This document shows positions 26,988 to 35,646 of a stretch of 64,000 nt of DNA, in pieces. Source of the DNA: an uncultured SAR92 cluster bacterium (GTDB lineage: Bacteria > Pseudomonadota > Gammaproteobacteria > Pseudomonadales > Porticoccaceae). Each line of letters begins with the position of its first letter. Position 1 is the first letter of the stretch. The position numbers were made by a program, and so were the translations under genes. A model generated the notes under the pieces. It worked only from the letters and a program-made list of their open reading frames with translations. It ran no database searches and was not told the origin of the DNA. The stretch lies in NCBI GenBank assembly GCA_902527245.1, contig CABZOI010000010.1, forward strand, positions 1 to 64,000, written 5' to 3'.

Positions 26988-27034
26988 GTTTTAACTAGAG
27001 ATTTTGAGCGAATTTTGTGAGTATGAAAGAGGAT

Positions 27035-27355
27035 TTATGGATTGTTTATTATTTCTCCAAGATTTTCTATTTCATCAAAAACAAGTATCAAGTTCTTTTG
27101 CTCAATTTTTCCTGATGGTGAGACATATCTGTATGCATAATCCCATCGATTACCTGTGAATGTGTCATTAATTATAGGAGTCCCTAATACATATTTAACT
27201 TGATTTTTAGTCATTCCAATAAAGAGTTGATCAATCATTTTTTGATCAAGAATATTTCCTTGTTGTATGCCAATTTTGTGGACACTCGGAAAATTAATTG
27301 ATCCACAACCAAACAGGAATGCAAGTGATAACAGTACAAGAAATAATTTTTTCAT
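27035..27355 (-). CDS. bamE: Outer membrane assembly lipoprotein BamE
   Basis: 106 residues. Lipoprotein signal ending LAFLFGC (Cys17). The SmpA/OmlA fold follows, with MIDQLFIGMTKNQVKYVLGTPIIND and a C-terminal WDYAYRY segment. It is a small lipoprotein of the BAM machine that inserts outer-membrane beta barrels. It is divergent from fur (73 bases between), exactly as omlA and fur are in Pseudomonas, where the promoters overlap. Confidence 0.95.
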   Translation of the reverse strand: MKKLFLVLLSLAFLFGCGSINFPSVHKIGIQQGNILDQKMIDQLFIGMTKNQVKYVLGTPIINDTFTGNRWDYAYRYVSPSGKIEQKNLILVFDEIENLGEIINNP

Positions 27356-27427
27356 TTAAATAGGGTTCCAGTTTTTACCAAGATTGGTGATAATACCGTA
27401 AGAATTAATTTATAAGAAGTGTGATAG

Positions 27428-27841
27428 ATGAGTAAAAAAGATCACGACTTAAAAAAAGTTGGGTTGAAAGTAACGTTACCAAGAATAAAGATTCTCCAAA
27501 TATTAGAGAGTACACCTGATTGGCATATGACGGCCGAGGACATTTATCAGGCACTTCGAGATGCTCAAGAGGACGTAGGTATTGCTACGGTATATAGAGT
27601 ATTGACTCAATTTGAAGCAGCGGGCTTAATCATCAGGCACAGTTTTGATAATGGTCCGGCAGTGTATGAGTTAGATCGTGGAGATAGCCATGATCATATG
27701 GTTTGTACCGAAACTGGTCAGGTTGTGGAGTTCCTAAGTCCTGATATTCAAAAGATTCAAGAGGAAATAGCTCACAAACATGGTTTTAAAGTAATTGGGC
27801 ATAGCCTTGTTCTTTACGTAAAGCCACTTGATAAATCCTAA
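27428..27841 (+). CDS. fur: Ferric uptake regulator
   Basis: 137 residues. N-terminal winged helix (LKKVGLKVTLPRIKILQILE, then TVYRVLTQFEAAGLI as recognition helix). The C-terminal metal domain has HDHMVC and the closing HGFKVIGHSLVLYV. The first of the two structural CxxC cysteines of enteric Fur is kept (VCTETG), but the second is missing, so that zinc site is not formed, as in Pseudomonas Fur. With Fe2+ it represses iron-uptake genes. It is 21 bases before the AGCS transporter. Confidence 0.96.
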   Translation: MSKKDHDLKKVGLKVTLPRIKILQILESTPDWHMTAEDIYQALRDAQEDVGIATVYRVLTQFEAAGLIIRHSFDNGPAVYELDRGDSHDHMVCTETGQVVEFLSPDIQKIQEEIAHKHGFKVIGHSLVLYVKPLDKS

Positions 27842-27862
27842 AGTTTACATTTTCTCAAAATA

Positions 27863-29245
27863 ATGGCATTCCCTGAGGTTTTAGAAACATTCTTTAATCG
27901 CTGGGCCGATCTAATGTGGGGAACTCCATTGGTTGTCTTATTAGTCGGCGGTGGTCTGTATTTTATGATCCATTCAGCTTTCAGACCATATCGTTATTTT
28001 GGTCATGCCATAAATTTAGTGTTAGGAAAATACAGTTTGAAAGACGATCCGGGAAGTATTCCCCATGCCCAAGCGCTATCAACAGCTTTATCCGGGACTC
28101 TGGGACTAGGCAATATTGCAGGTGTGGCAATAGCAATATCGGTAGGTGGGCCAGGGAGCATATTTTGGATGTGGGTCACTGCAATCGTTGGTGTATCTAC
28201 TAAATTTTATACTGCTTCACTCTCGGTAATGTATCGACACCAAGATTTAAATGGACAAATCTATGGAGGTCCAATGTACGTGATTATGAATGGTATGGGT
28301 AAAAAGTGGTACCCGTTGGCAGCATTGTTTGCCGGTGCATGTATGATTGGCGCACTTCCAGTTTTTCAAGCAAACCAATTTGTTCAATTATTACGAGATG
28401 TAGTTGCTCAACCCTTAAATCTAGCCTCCCAGGATAATCACTTTATATTCGATTTGTTTGTTAGCTCTGGAGTTGCATTCTTGGTGTTCATTATAATACG
28501 GGGCAAGATTTACAGTATTGGAAGCTTCGCGGTTAAAGCTGTGCCTCTAATGGTGGTAGCATATTTATTCATGACTTTTATCGTAGTTGGTACCCATTTT
28601 GACAAAGTTTTATCAGTTTTTAGACTAATCATTACTGATGCTTTTTCTGGCTCGGCAGTGGCTGGAGGCTCATTAGCGACTGTTATTATGATAGGCGTAA
28701 GGAGAGGAGCATTTTCTAATGAGGCAGGAATAGGTACCGAGTCGATGGCTCACGGTACTGCAAAAACGCGAGAGCCAATAAGAGAAGGATTAGTGGCAAT
28801 GTTAGGTCCCGTAATTGATACGCTAATTATGTGTACTTGCACAGCTTTTATTATTCTATTAACGGGTGTTTGGCAAACAGCAGAAGACAGTTATGGAGTG
28901 ACATTAACAATGTTAGCCTTGAAGTCAATTTTTCCTATTTTTGGACAGTATTTTTTATTATTTATGGTTGGTTTATTAAGTTTGAGCACAATGGTTACCA
29001 TGTGGTTCTATGGTATCCGGTCTGCGGTTTTCTTATTTGGAGCGCGAGGAGAATCGTTCTATACGCCCATTTACCTAGCCCTTCTTGTAGCTGGCTCAGT
29101 TGTTTCTTTGGATTTAGTGAATGGTCTCATCTTAGCAACATTTGCTACTATGGCTATACCAACTATGATTTCTGCAATATATTTGTCACCTAAAGTAAAA
29201 GCTGCATCTAGAAAGTATTTTCAAAATCTGGGGGCAGAAAGTTAA
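27863..29245 (+). CDS. AGCS-family sodium:alanine/glycine symporter (copy 1)
   Basis: 460 residues, about eleven helices. The family signature ALSGTLGLGNIAGVAIAISVGGPGSIFWMW lies near residues 75-105, and GAFSNEAGIGTESMAHG near 285. It probably imports alanine or glycine with Na+. Its ATG is 21 bases after fur, so the two may be co-transcribed. The 3' end overlaps the convergent gpx gene by 38 bases. Copy 2 in the window (53.8 kb) is only distantly similar, so the two are not a recent duplication. Confidence 0.93.
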   Translation: MAFPEVLETFFNRWADLMWGTPLVVLLVGGGLYFMIHSAFRPYRYFGHAINLVLGKYSLKDDPGSIPHAQALSTALSGTLGLGNIAGVAIAISVGGPGSIFWMWVTAIVGVSTKFYTASLSVMYRHQDLNGQIYGGPMYVIMNGMGKKWYPLAALFAGACMIGALPVFQANQFVQLLRDVVAQPLNLASQDNHFIFDLFVSSGVAFLVFIIIRGKIYSIGSFAVKAVPLMVVAYLFMTFIVVGTHFDKVLSVFRLIITDAFSGSAVAGGSLATVIMIGVRRGAFSNEAGIGTESMAHGTAKTREPIREGLVAMLGPVIDTLIMCTCTAFIILLTGVWQTAEDSYGVTLTMLALKSIFPIFGQYFLLFMVGLLSLSTMVTMWFYGIRSAVFLFGARGESFYTPIYLALLVAGSVVSLDLVNGLILATFATMAIPTMISAIYLSPKVKAASRKYFQNLGAES

Positions 29246-29717
29246 AAAATTTTTTTAAATCTTTTTCGATTGCACTGGGTGCTGCAGTTGGTGGGTAACG
29301 TTTTCTAACTATTCCCTTTCTGTCAATAAGAAATTTAGTAAAGTTCCATTTTATATTTTTAACCAGAAATCCCTTTTTTTCATTTGTTAAAAATTTGAAC
29401 ACAGGATGCTGATTTTCACCATTAACAAAAATTTTCTCCATAATTGGGAATGTTACTCCATACTTCATTTCACAGAACTTAAGAATATTTTCATTATTAT
29501 TTGGTTCTTGAGCACCAAATTGATTACAAGGAAAAGCGAGAATTTTAAAGTTATTGTGTTGATGCTTTTCATACATATTTTGGAGCCCCACGTATTGCGG
29601 TGTAAACCCACATTGGCTTGCAGTGTTTACAATTAAAATTACACTCCCTCTCAATTTTGAAAACTCAAGCCGTTCTCCTGTTGAGAGTTTGGCACTAAGT
29701 TTGTAAAAATCAGACAT
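29208..29717 (-). CDS. Glutathione peroxidase family (thioredoxin-type peroxidase)
   Basis: 169 residues, no signal peptide, so cytoplasmic. The peroxidatic site is a Cys (C36 in NTASQCGFT), not selenocysteine. The rest of the tetrad is visible: Q66 in FPCNQFG and W124-N125 in KWNFTKF. C64 of FPCN and C82 are further cysteines. Bacterial Cys-type members mostly use thioredoxin to reduce H2O2 or lipid peroxides. The start is at 29717, and the stop lies inside the 3' end of the AGCS gene on the other strand. Confidence 0.93.
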   Translation of the reverse strand: MSDFYKLSAKLSTGERLEFSKLRGSVILIVNTASQCGFTPQYVGLQNMYEKHQHNNFKILAFPCNQFGAQEPNNNENILKFCEMKYGVTFPIMEKIFVNGENQHPVFKFLTNEKKGFLVKNIKWNFTKFLIDRKGIVRKRYPPTAAPSAIEKDLKKFFNFLPPDFENTF

Positions 29718-29745
29718 TGTTTCTTATATGAATCAGGATAATGTT

Positions 29746-30543
29746 TTATTTAAAACAATTTTCTGAGGATGGAAATTTGCCCGATAACACTGCTTCCTTG
29801 TAGAGCTCTATTGCCTCTTTTATTGAGTTTGCATCTGTAAGGAAATTTTTGGTGAATTTGGGTGTTAACTCAGACAACCCCAGAATATCATGAGTAACTA
29901 AGACCTGACCATCTGTCTTCCCACCTGCCCCTATTCCAATGACTGGGACCTCCAATGCTTTCGTAATTTCTTCACCTAGTAATGTCGGCACACATTCCAA
30001 CAAGAAGAAATCAGCACCTGCTTTCTCTAAAATCATCGAGTCCGATTTTATTGTATTAGCTTCGTCTTGTCCCTTTCCTCGAACTCCATAAGATCCAAGT
30101 TTGTGGATATATTGAGGTGTTAACCCCAAATGACAGCAAGTTGGAATGCCTCTTACCGATAGTTCTTTAATTATTTTTTCAACCCACTTCCCACCTTCTA
30201 TTTTTATTATTTCAGCACCAGATTGCATAAGCTTTGTCGCATTTATTAGCGCGTCATCCAAGGTTTTATATGACATGAAAGGCATATCGGACATAACAAG
30301 AGAGTGACTAGCGGCTTTTGCTACGAGTTTGGTGTGATAACACATTTCTTCCATCGTCACTGGAATTGTATTTTTATTTCCTTGAATTACATTCCCTAAC
30401 GAGTCTCCAACCAAGATTATGTCTATTTTTGTATCATTAAGTACTCTCGCAAATGAAAAGTCATATGCTGTTAAAACTGTGAATTTCTTGTTCCCTTTTT
30501 TCAGAGATTTAATATCTTTAATCGTAATTTTTTTCATCAACAT
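29746..30543 (-). CDS. panB: 3-methyl-2-oxobutanoate hydroxymethyltransferase
   Basis: First step of pantothenate synthesis: adds a one-carbon unit from methylene-THF to ketoisovalerate. 265 residues, normal size. Motifs: LTAYDFSFARVLND (about 25), VGDSLGNVIQGN (about 46), and EGGKW (about 117-121). The next gene in this group is usually panC; here it is gpx, and no panC is in the window. It is last in pcnB-folK-dNK-panB, 50 bases after the kinase. M1 or M3 could be the start. Confidence 0.96.
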   Translation of the reverse strand: MLMKKITIKDIKSLKKGNKKFTVLTAYDFSFARVLNDTKIDIILVGDSLGNVIQGNKNTIPVTMEEMCYHTKLVAKAASHSLVMSDMPFMSYKTLDDALINATKLMQSGAEIIKIEGGKWVEKIIKELSVRGIPTCCHLGLTPQYIHKLGSYGVRGKGQDEANTIKSDSMILEKAGADFFLLECVPTLLGEEITKALEVPVIGIGAGGKTDGQVLVTHDILGLSELTPKFTKNFLTDANSIKEAIELYKEAVLSGKFPSSENCFK

Positions 30544-30593
30544 TGCTCGGTTGTTTGATCTAGATTATAGCGTAACGTACCGCTTAATTTAAT

Positions 30594-31274
30594 TTATAAT
30601 GTTGGATTATAGTAATTCCGGCTTATTTTTTTGGTAAGTAAATACCTGACAAGATCTTCATAGTCTCTCTCATTCTTTGCTAAATTTATCGTACTAGTAT
30701 TAACAATTAGTAAGGGTGTTTCAGTATAATGATAAAAAAAATGAGTATATGCATCATTAAGTTGAATCAAGTAATTCTCATCAATATCTTTTTCCATAGA
30801 CCTTCCGCGTAATTTTACCCGCTGCATCAAAGCTGATGTTGGTGCTTGCAAATAGATTACAACATCTGGTTTTGGCAAATCTGTAATAACATTTTCGTAT
30901 ACGGTGTTGTATAAACTGTATTCATGATCATCCAGAGTGATTTTTGCAAAAATAGGATCTTTCTCAATGATAAAATCTGAGACTCTGACTGATTGAAAAA
31001 TGTCACCTTGTCTCAGATTTTGTAGTTTCTTTAACCTTTGAAATAAAAAATGAAGTTGGACTGATAGAGCATGATTTTTTTTATCTCTATAGAACCTCTC
31101 TAGAAAAGGATTTTCGTCTGGCTCCTCCAAGATTACATCATAGTTTAAAGAGGAGGCGAGCTTTTCTGTGAGAGTAGTTTTACCCACACCGATTGCTCCT
31201 TCGACCGCGATATAATTCGGTACACATATCGATGCAGTCTCAAGATTAAATTTTGTCAGAAAGGTTTGCTCCAA
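30594..31274 (-). CDS. Deoxynucleoside kinase (dGK/dAK type)
   Basis: 226 residues. P-loop EGAIGVGKTT (about 25-34), the DE/DR-type segment VRVSDFIIEK (about 97), and the lid RVKLRGRSMEKDI (about 152). It would phosphorylate a deoxynucleoside with ATP for salvage; specificity cannot be read. It overlaps the folK 3' end by 29 bases with its start at 31274, or begins later. A kinase between folK and panB is found in several proteobacteria. Confidence 0.9.
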   Translation of the reverse strand: MEQTFLTKFNLETASICVPNYIAVEGAIGVGKTTLTEKLASSLNYDVILEEPDENPFLERFYRDKKNHALSVQLHFLFQRLKKLQNLRQGDIFQSVRVSDFIIEKDPIFAKITLDDHEYSLYNTVYENVITDLPKPDVVIYLQAPTSALMQRVKLRGRSMEKDIDENYLIQLNDAYTHFFYHYTETPLLIVNTSTINLAKNERDYEDLVRYLLTKKISRNYYNPTL

Positions 31275-31791
31275 CTCTCCAATTCTCCCAATTATTATCC
31301 ATTAATTTAACAATACTCTGATTAGCTAAATTTTCCAAGGTATTGGAACTTTTGTATCCATAGATCTCACTCAAGGATGGCTCTATTTCAATTAATGGGA
31401 GCATAACAAATGCTCTCTCAAAGATTCTAGGATGAGGAATTTTAAGATTTTGTGTACTCACCTTTAAATTTTCATAAATTAATATATCTAGATCAATTGT
31501 TCGGGGTCCCCAATGGATGATTCTTTCCCTTCCTTGCATTTTCTCAAAACCTTGAAGTACTTCGAGGAGTGCTTCTGGACAAAAGTTTGTTTTGACTTTG
31601 ATGACGGCATTTATAAAATCAGGTTGATTTGTAAGTCCGATTGGTTTTGATTTATACAATGATGACACTGATGTTATTGATATATCCCGAGATGAGTTGA
31701 TTTTGTTCAATGCGGCTATGAGTTGATCAACTGGAGTGCTCTCTGACCCAGCAATATTGCTACCTAGCCCAATAAAAGCAAATTTTTTCAA
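31246..31791 (-). CDS. folK: HPPK, 2-amino-4-hydroxy-6-hydroxymethyldihydropteridine pyrophosphokinase
   Basis: Transfers pyrophosphate from ATP to hydroxymethyl-dihydropterin in folate synthesis. 181 residues. Family motifs: FIGLGSNI (5-12), PDFINAVI (about 57), and the signature WGPRTIDLDILIYEN (about 95-109), then PHPRIFERAFVMLPL. The start overlaps the pcnB stop by 4 bases (ATGA). Confidence 0.96.
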   Translation of the reverse strand: MKKFAFIGLGSNIAGSESTPVDQLIAALNKINSSRDISITSVSSLYKSKPIGLTNQPDFINAVIKVKTNFCPEALLEVLQGFEKMQGRERIIHWGPRTIDLDILIYENLKVSTQNLKIPHPRIFERAFVMLPLIEIEPSLSEIYGYKSSNTLENLANQSIVKLMDNNWENWRVGANLSDKI

Positions 31792-33083
31792 TTGTAGAAC
31801 TCTGTATTTAACAAGTAACTTGCTTTTTTCAAATTTTTCTTATGAATACCATTTTCGTGATCAATTCCGACATAATTTTGAATCTCTGTCCACCATACAC
31901 CCAAATTTTGGAGATCTTCACCAACAGCTTCTCGAATTAAGATAAAATCATAGGCTGATCTGAAAGATCGATGTTTTAGTATCACATCAACACTTTTCGG
32001 ATTTGGCATAAGTAATTGCAGATGCATGCGCCACATGTCTAATATTTTAAACACATATCTTTTGGGTATGGAAACAAGCAGAGACTCTTTATCAAAGAGC
32101 TTCCTTGAAGCAATCTCAAGTGTTTTTCTGACAGTAAACTTTTTATTGTTCACTTTTGAAATTTCTTCCATCAGACTGGGCCATAAAAGTACCGCGAAAA
32201 GAAAGTGTGGACTTACATATTTTTTTTGCCACACTCTCAAATCTGTCGATGCTAGAAGAATATCATAGAGCTTGGCAGTGTTTTTTGATCGAATTCTTGA
32301 TGGATTATCATAGATAAAAATGTTCAGGCCATTAAATTCTTTCATTACTTTCAAGGCATTAAGGCCATAACCAAGAAGGAAAGTTTTTAGTATTTCATCA
32401 AATAGCCTTGCTTTTGAAACATCTTTTAGTAAATTTAATTTTTTCTTTATCTGTTTTTTTATTTTTGGAGGTATGGTAAATCCAAGTTTTGCAGAAACTC
32501 TTATTACGCGGAGTATTCTGACAGGATCTTCCCTAAATCTATTTCCGGGTGAACCAAGAATTCTTAAATGTTTCTTGTTCAGGTCTGCTACGCCATCAGT
32601 GAAGTCAATAATTTTGTCCTCCAAAGGATCGTAATATAAGGCGTTTATTGAAAGATCTCGCCGAAATGCGTCTTCTTTGATGATGCTTAATCTACCATCA
32701 AAGAAACGCTCTGTATTTTGGACGATTTTTTTTGAGTTACCCACCGGCGAAGTTTCCTCAATCATTTCTTTTGATTGAAAAGTTGAGACCTCAAAGATCT
32801 TTTTATCTTGTTGTACATGCACAATTTGAAACCGTCTTCCTATTATTTTAGAGGACAAGAAGATTTTTTTTATTTGAGTTGGTGTTGCGTCAGTGACAAT
32901 GTCGAAGTCTTTGGGTTCTATCTTTAAAATTAAATCCCGAACTGCTCCACCAACTAGATATGCGGCAAATTTTTTTGTCGACAATCGTCGCACAATAGAG
33001 AGGGCTTGATTACAAATCTGAGATGGATTTACATTAAGATCAGAACCCTTAAACAGCTTGGGCTTTGTAGCATTATTTGTCAA
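31788..33083 (-). CDS. pcnB: Poly(A) polymerase I
   Basis: 431 residues. The nucleotidyltransferase core LVGGAVRDLILKIEPKDFDIVTDATP (about 43-68) with two catalytic Asp, RRFQIVHV, and RRDLSINALYYDP (about 142) gives class II polymerase. Length and a basic C-terminal part fit PcnB rather than a CCA-adding enzyme, and folK directly after it is the conserved order. PcnB adds 3' A tails that speed RNA decay. In Pseudomonas cbrAB lie between gluQ and pcnB; here there are only 244 bases. Confidence 0.92.
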   Translation of the reverse strand: MTNNATKPKLFKGSDLNVNPSQICNQALSIVRRLSTKKFAAYLVGGAVRDLILKIEPKDFDIVTDATPTQIKKIFLSSKIIGRRFQIVHVQQDKKIFEVSTFQSKEMIEETSPVGNSKKIVQNTERFFDGRLSIIKEDAFRRDLSINALYYDPLEDKIIDFTDGVADLNKKHLRILGSPGNRFREDPVRILRVIRVSAKLGFTIPPKIKKQIKKKLNLLKDVSKARLFDEILKTFLLGYGLNALKVMKEFNGLNIFIYDNPSRIRSKNTAKLYDILLASTDLRVWQKKYVSPHFLFAVLLWPSLMEEISKVNNKKFTVRKTLEIASRKLFDKESLLVSIPKRYVFKILDMWRMHLQLLMPNPKSVDVILKHRSFRSAYDFILIREAVGEDLQNLGVWWTEIQNYVGIDHENGIHKKNLKKASYLLNTEFYN

Positions 33084-33151
33084 TTACAAGCCACAGATGT
33101 TGGGAGATTATGCAATGTTTTTGTGAGCATTAGTTAAATATTATTAAGTTT

Positions 33152-33175
33152 AAAAAAGGCGCCAAAGGCGCCTTT
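33152..33175 (-). terminator. Rho-independent terminator of dksA-gluQ
   Basis: On the minus strand AAAGGCGCC, TTT loop, GGCGCCTTT, then a T run. It lies about 150 bases after the gluQ stop and 70 before pcnB. The gap between gluQ and this terminator has no convincing ORF; a short 3' UTR or small RNA could be there. Confidence 0.85.
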
Positions 33176-33327
33176 GAGTGAGTTCTAATGTTTCAAGAAA
33201 CTCTTCGCATAATGTTTTTCTTATTTATAGTTATTATTTTGTCGAATATGTCGACAGAGTAAATTTAAATTTTTTTCGGACAATATGCAAGGGTTTCGTA
33301 CTAATGTTATTGCTCGGCAAATTTAGT

Positions 33328-34242
33328 CTATAAAATTTGTGCTTGTTCCGTGATTGATTTTGATAAAAGTTGAGGTATGGCCTTGGGACACCAGTTTTTT
33401 TTTGCCCAATCAATTATGATCTGATTAGATTCGTTTTTCAGTTCAGCGGGCGGGTTTTGACCGAGCCAATCAAGTGCTAAATATAAAATAGAAAGTTTAG
33501 TTTTACTAAATTCCATTAGAGCGTTTTTGCTCTTACTCATTTTTTCGCCATCTTTGTTTTCAACAACAGGAATATGACTATACAAAGGGGGATTAAAGTT
33601 GAGACTTTTATGAAGAATAAGTTGGTTAAATGTTGATGAGATTAGATCTGCACCACGAAGTACACTAGTTATATTTTGAACATAATCATCAATAACCACA
33701 GCATACTCATACGAAAAAATCTGGTCTTTCCTTCTAATTATAAAATCTGAGGTTATATGAGCAGTTTCTTGATTACCCTGAATATTATCAATGAAATTTT
33801 GTATATTGTTTGTTTCAGAAATCTTCAAACGAACAGATGTCTTCTCATGTGATAGTTTTTTGTTACGACAACGATAATCGTAAACATTATTTAAGCTTTG
33901 TAGTCTTTTGCGAGAGCATTCACATCTATAACATAGATTTTTACGAATTAAGTCACCAAAGATTTCCTCATAAAGTTTAAGATTATCAGACTGCCGTCTA
34001 ATTGGTTCATCAGATATCAGATTGAAATATTCAAGTGTTCGTATAATATTTTCAGAGGCGCCTCGTTGAACTCGCGGAGAATCGAGATCATCGAGTCTTA
34101 TGATCCAGGAGCCATTTTTTGCTTTTACATCTAAATAGCTCGCGAGTGCACAAGTTAGCGAACCAAAATGAAGCCTGCCACTTGGCGTGGGAGCAAATCT
34201 CCCTCTTAAATTTTTATTTATTTTAGGATTTTCATGGTGCAT
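33328..34242 (-). CDS. gluQ: Glutamyl-Q tRNA(Asp) synthetase
   Basis: 304 residues: the catalytic core of GluRS without the anticodon domain. RFAPTPSGRLHFGSL (15-29) is the HIGH-type signature, and a KMSKS-like EKMSKSKN lies near 235. A zinc site is formed by CYRCECSRK (about 98-106) and downstream DYRCRNK. It puts glutamate on queuosine of tRNA-Asp. It lies 27 bases after dksA, as in most gammaproteobacteria. Confidence 0.95.
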   Translation of the reverse strand: MHHENPKINKNLRGRFAPTPSGRLHFGSLTCALASYLDVKAKNGSWIIRLDDLDSPRVQRGASENIIRTLEYFNLISDEPIRRQSDNLKLYEEIFGDLIRKNLCYRCECSRKRLQSLNNVYDYRCRNKKLSHEKTSVRLKISETNNIQNFIDNIQGNQETAHITSDFIIRRKDQIFSYEYAVVIDDYVQNITSVLRGADLISSTFNQLILHKSLNFNPPLYSHIPVVENKDGEKMSKSKNALMEFSKTKLSILYLALDWLGQNPPAELKNESNQIIIDWAKKNWCPKAIPQLLSKSITEQAQIL

Positions 34243-34269
34243 GAGTGTCTCGAAAAGAGGACAAACTAG

Positions 34270-34755
34270 TTAGCCACCAGTTATTTGCTTTTCTCGTATT
34301 TCATCCAGCGTCTTACAATCAACGCACAACTCAGCGGTTGGACGAGCTTCCAAGCGTCTTACACCAATATCGATACCGCATTGGTCGCAAAAACCATAGT
34401 CATCCTCTTCAATCCGAATAAGCGTTTTATCAATCTTTTTTATCAGTTTTCTTTCCCTATCCCTCGTTCTCAGCTCAAGGCTGAATTCTTCCTCTTGGGT
34501 TGCTCTATCTGATGGATCTGGGAAGTTAGCTGCTTCATCTTTCATATGAGATACAGTCCTATCAACTTCCTCCATAAGTTCCAATCTCCAAGCTTTTAGA
34601 ATGAGCTTGAAATGCTCTTGCTGTTTCTCATTCATGTATTCTTCTCCCTTTGAGATTACATAAGGGGAAACGCCATGGAGAACGTTAACGCTGGATTTTG
34701 AGGTTTTCTTTTTAGTTTTTGACTTTGGATTCTCAACGCTCGATTGTTTTGCCAT
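34270..34755 (-). CDS. dksA: RNA polymerase-binding transcription factor DksA
   Basis: 161 residues. Coiled-coil region (about 60-110) whose tip carries the acidic residues that reach the polymerase channel ([13 protein letters not shown]). Then a C4 zinc finger: CDQCG and CVDC (about 127-151). It mediates the ppGpp response with RNA polymerase and would act on promoters such as that of tRNA-Met here. First gene of the dksA-gluQ unit. A Lys/Ser-rich N-terminal tail precedes the core. Confidence 0.97.
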   Translation of the reverse strand: MAKQSSVENPKSKTKKKTSKSSVNVLHGVSPYVISKGEEYMNEKQQEHFKLILKAWRLELMEEVDRTVSHMKDEAANFPDPSDRATQEEEFSLELRTRDRERKLIKKIDKTLIRIEEDDYGFCDQCGIDIGVRRLEARPTAELCVDCKTLDEIREKQITGG

Positions 34756-34905
34756 TAATGTTTCCTAGCTTTATAGTTTAAAAATACTTGAGGCCGGGAG
34801 TTATAGAGATTTTTTGAAAGATTTTCAAGAAAAACTTGTTTTAATTAATGAAATAATCGCATTCACTACTTTTTTGTTTAAAAACAGGAGTTCATCAAAA
34901 TTATT

Positions 34906-35604
34906 ATGCTACACAGAGGCATTTTCTTAAGAAGATACAAACGTTTTTTTGCTGAGATTTCCTCCGATTCTGGGGAAATTCTTACACTTCACTGCCCAAA
35001 TACAGGTAGTTTGAAAAATTGTTTAATTGAGTCATCTCCTTGTTTATATTCGCTGTCCTCTAACAAGAATCGGAAATTAAGTGGTACATTGGAGTTTGTT
35101 ACTACTAGATTCGGTAACCTCGCAGGCATAAATTCTGCCGCTGCAAATAAAATAGTTGCTTCTGCTCTCAATGCCAGAGTTATTCAAAGTCTCAAAGATT
35201 ACGATACCTTTTTCAAAGAAGTGAAATTTGGTGAGGAAAATAGCCGTCTTGATTTCCGGTTGCAAAGTTCAAAAAACTTACTGCCTGACTGCTTTTTAGA
35301 GGTAAAAAGTGCAACCTATGATATTGGCAATGGGATCATTCTTTTTCCAGATTCAGTCACTTCAAGAGGAGCAAAACATTTGAGAGAGCTTACGAGTGCA
35401 GTTGAAAAAGGTTATCGTGCAGTTTTGTTCTTTTGCGTACAGGTGTCAAATTCAAAGATGCTTAAAATTGCAGATAATATAGATCCTTATTATGCTGATA
35501 CACTTGCCAAGGCAGTTACTGCTGGGGTAGAGATAAAGACTTGGAATACCAGATTATCTGGAGATGAAGTGACACTAAAAGACCAAATAGAATTTTCGTA
35601 TTAA
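34906..35604 (+). CDS. sfsA: SfsA family DNA/RNA-binding nuclease-like protein
   Basis: 232 residues, full length. LHRGIFLRRYKRFFAEI (2-18), HCPNTGSLKNC, and the C-terminal PD-(D/E)XK-like region DCFLEVKSATY, FPDSVTSRGAKHLREL (about 126-167). SfsA was linked to maltose metabolism in E. coli; its biochemical role is poorly known. Next to dksA in E. coli and here (divergent, 150 bases). It begins a rightward set with the M15 peptidase and the CysE-like gene. Confidence 0.95.
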   Translation: MLHRGIFLRRYKRFFAEISSDSGEILTLHCPNTGSLKNCLIESSPCLYSLSSNKNRKLSGTLEFVTTRFGNLAGINSAAANKIVASALNARVIQSLKDYDTFFKEVKFGEENSRLDFRLQSSKNLLPDCFLEVKSATYDIGNGIILFPDSVTSRGAKHLRELTSAVEKGYRAVLFFCVQVSNSKMLKIADNIDPYYADTLAKAVTAGVEIKTWNTRLSGDEVTLKDQIEFSY

Positions 35605-35646
35605 TTATGTTTGCAATAAATTTCGCCAGTACTTTGGAGCTATTCT

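Noticed and set aside
33188-33262. 24-codon plus-strand ORF with a hydrophobic stretch in the gluQ-pcnB gap
   Set aside because: No ribosome site, AT-rich region where such frames arise by chance.
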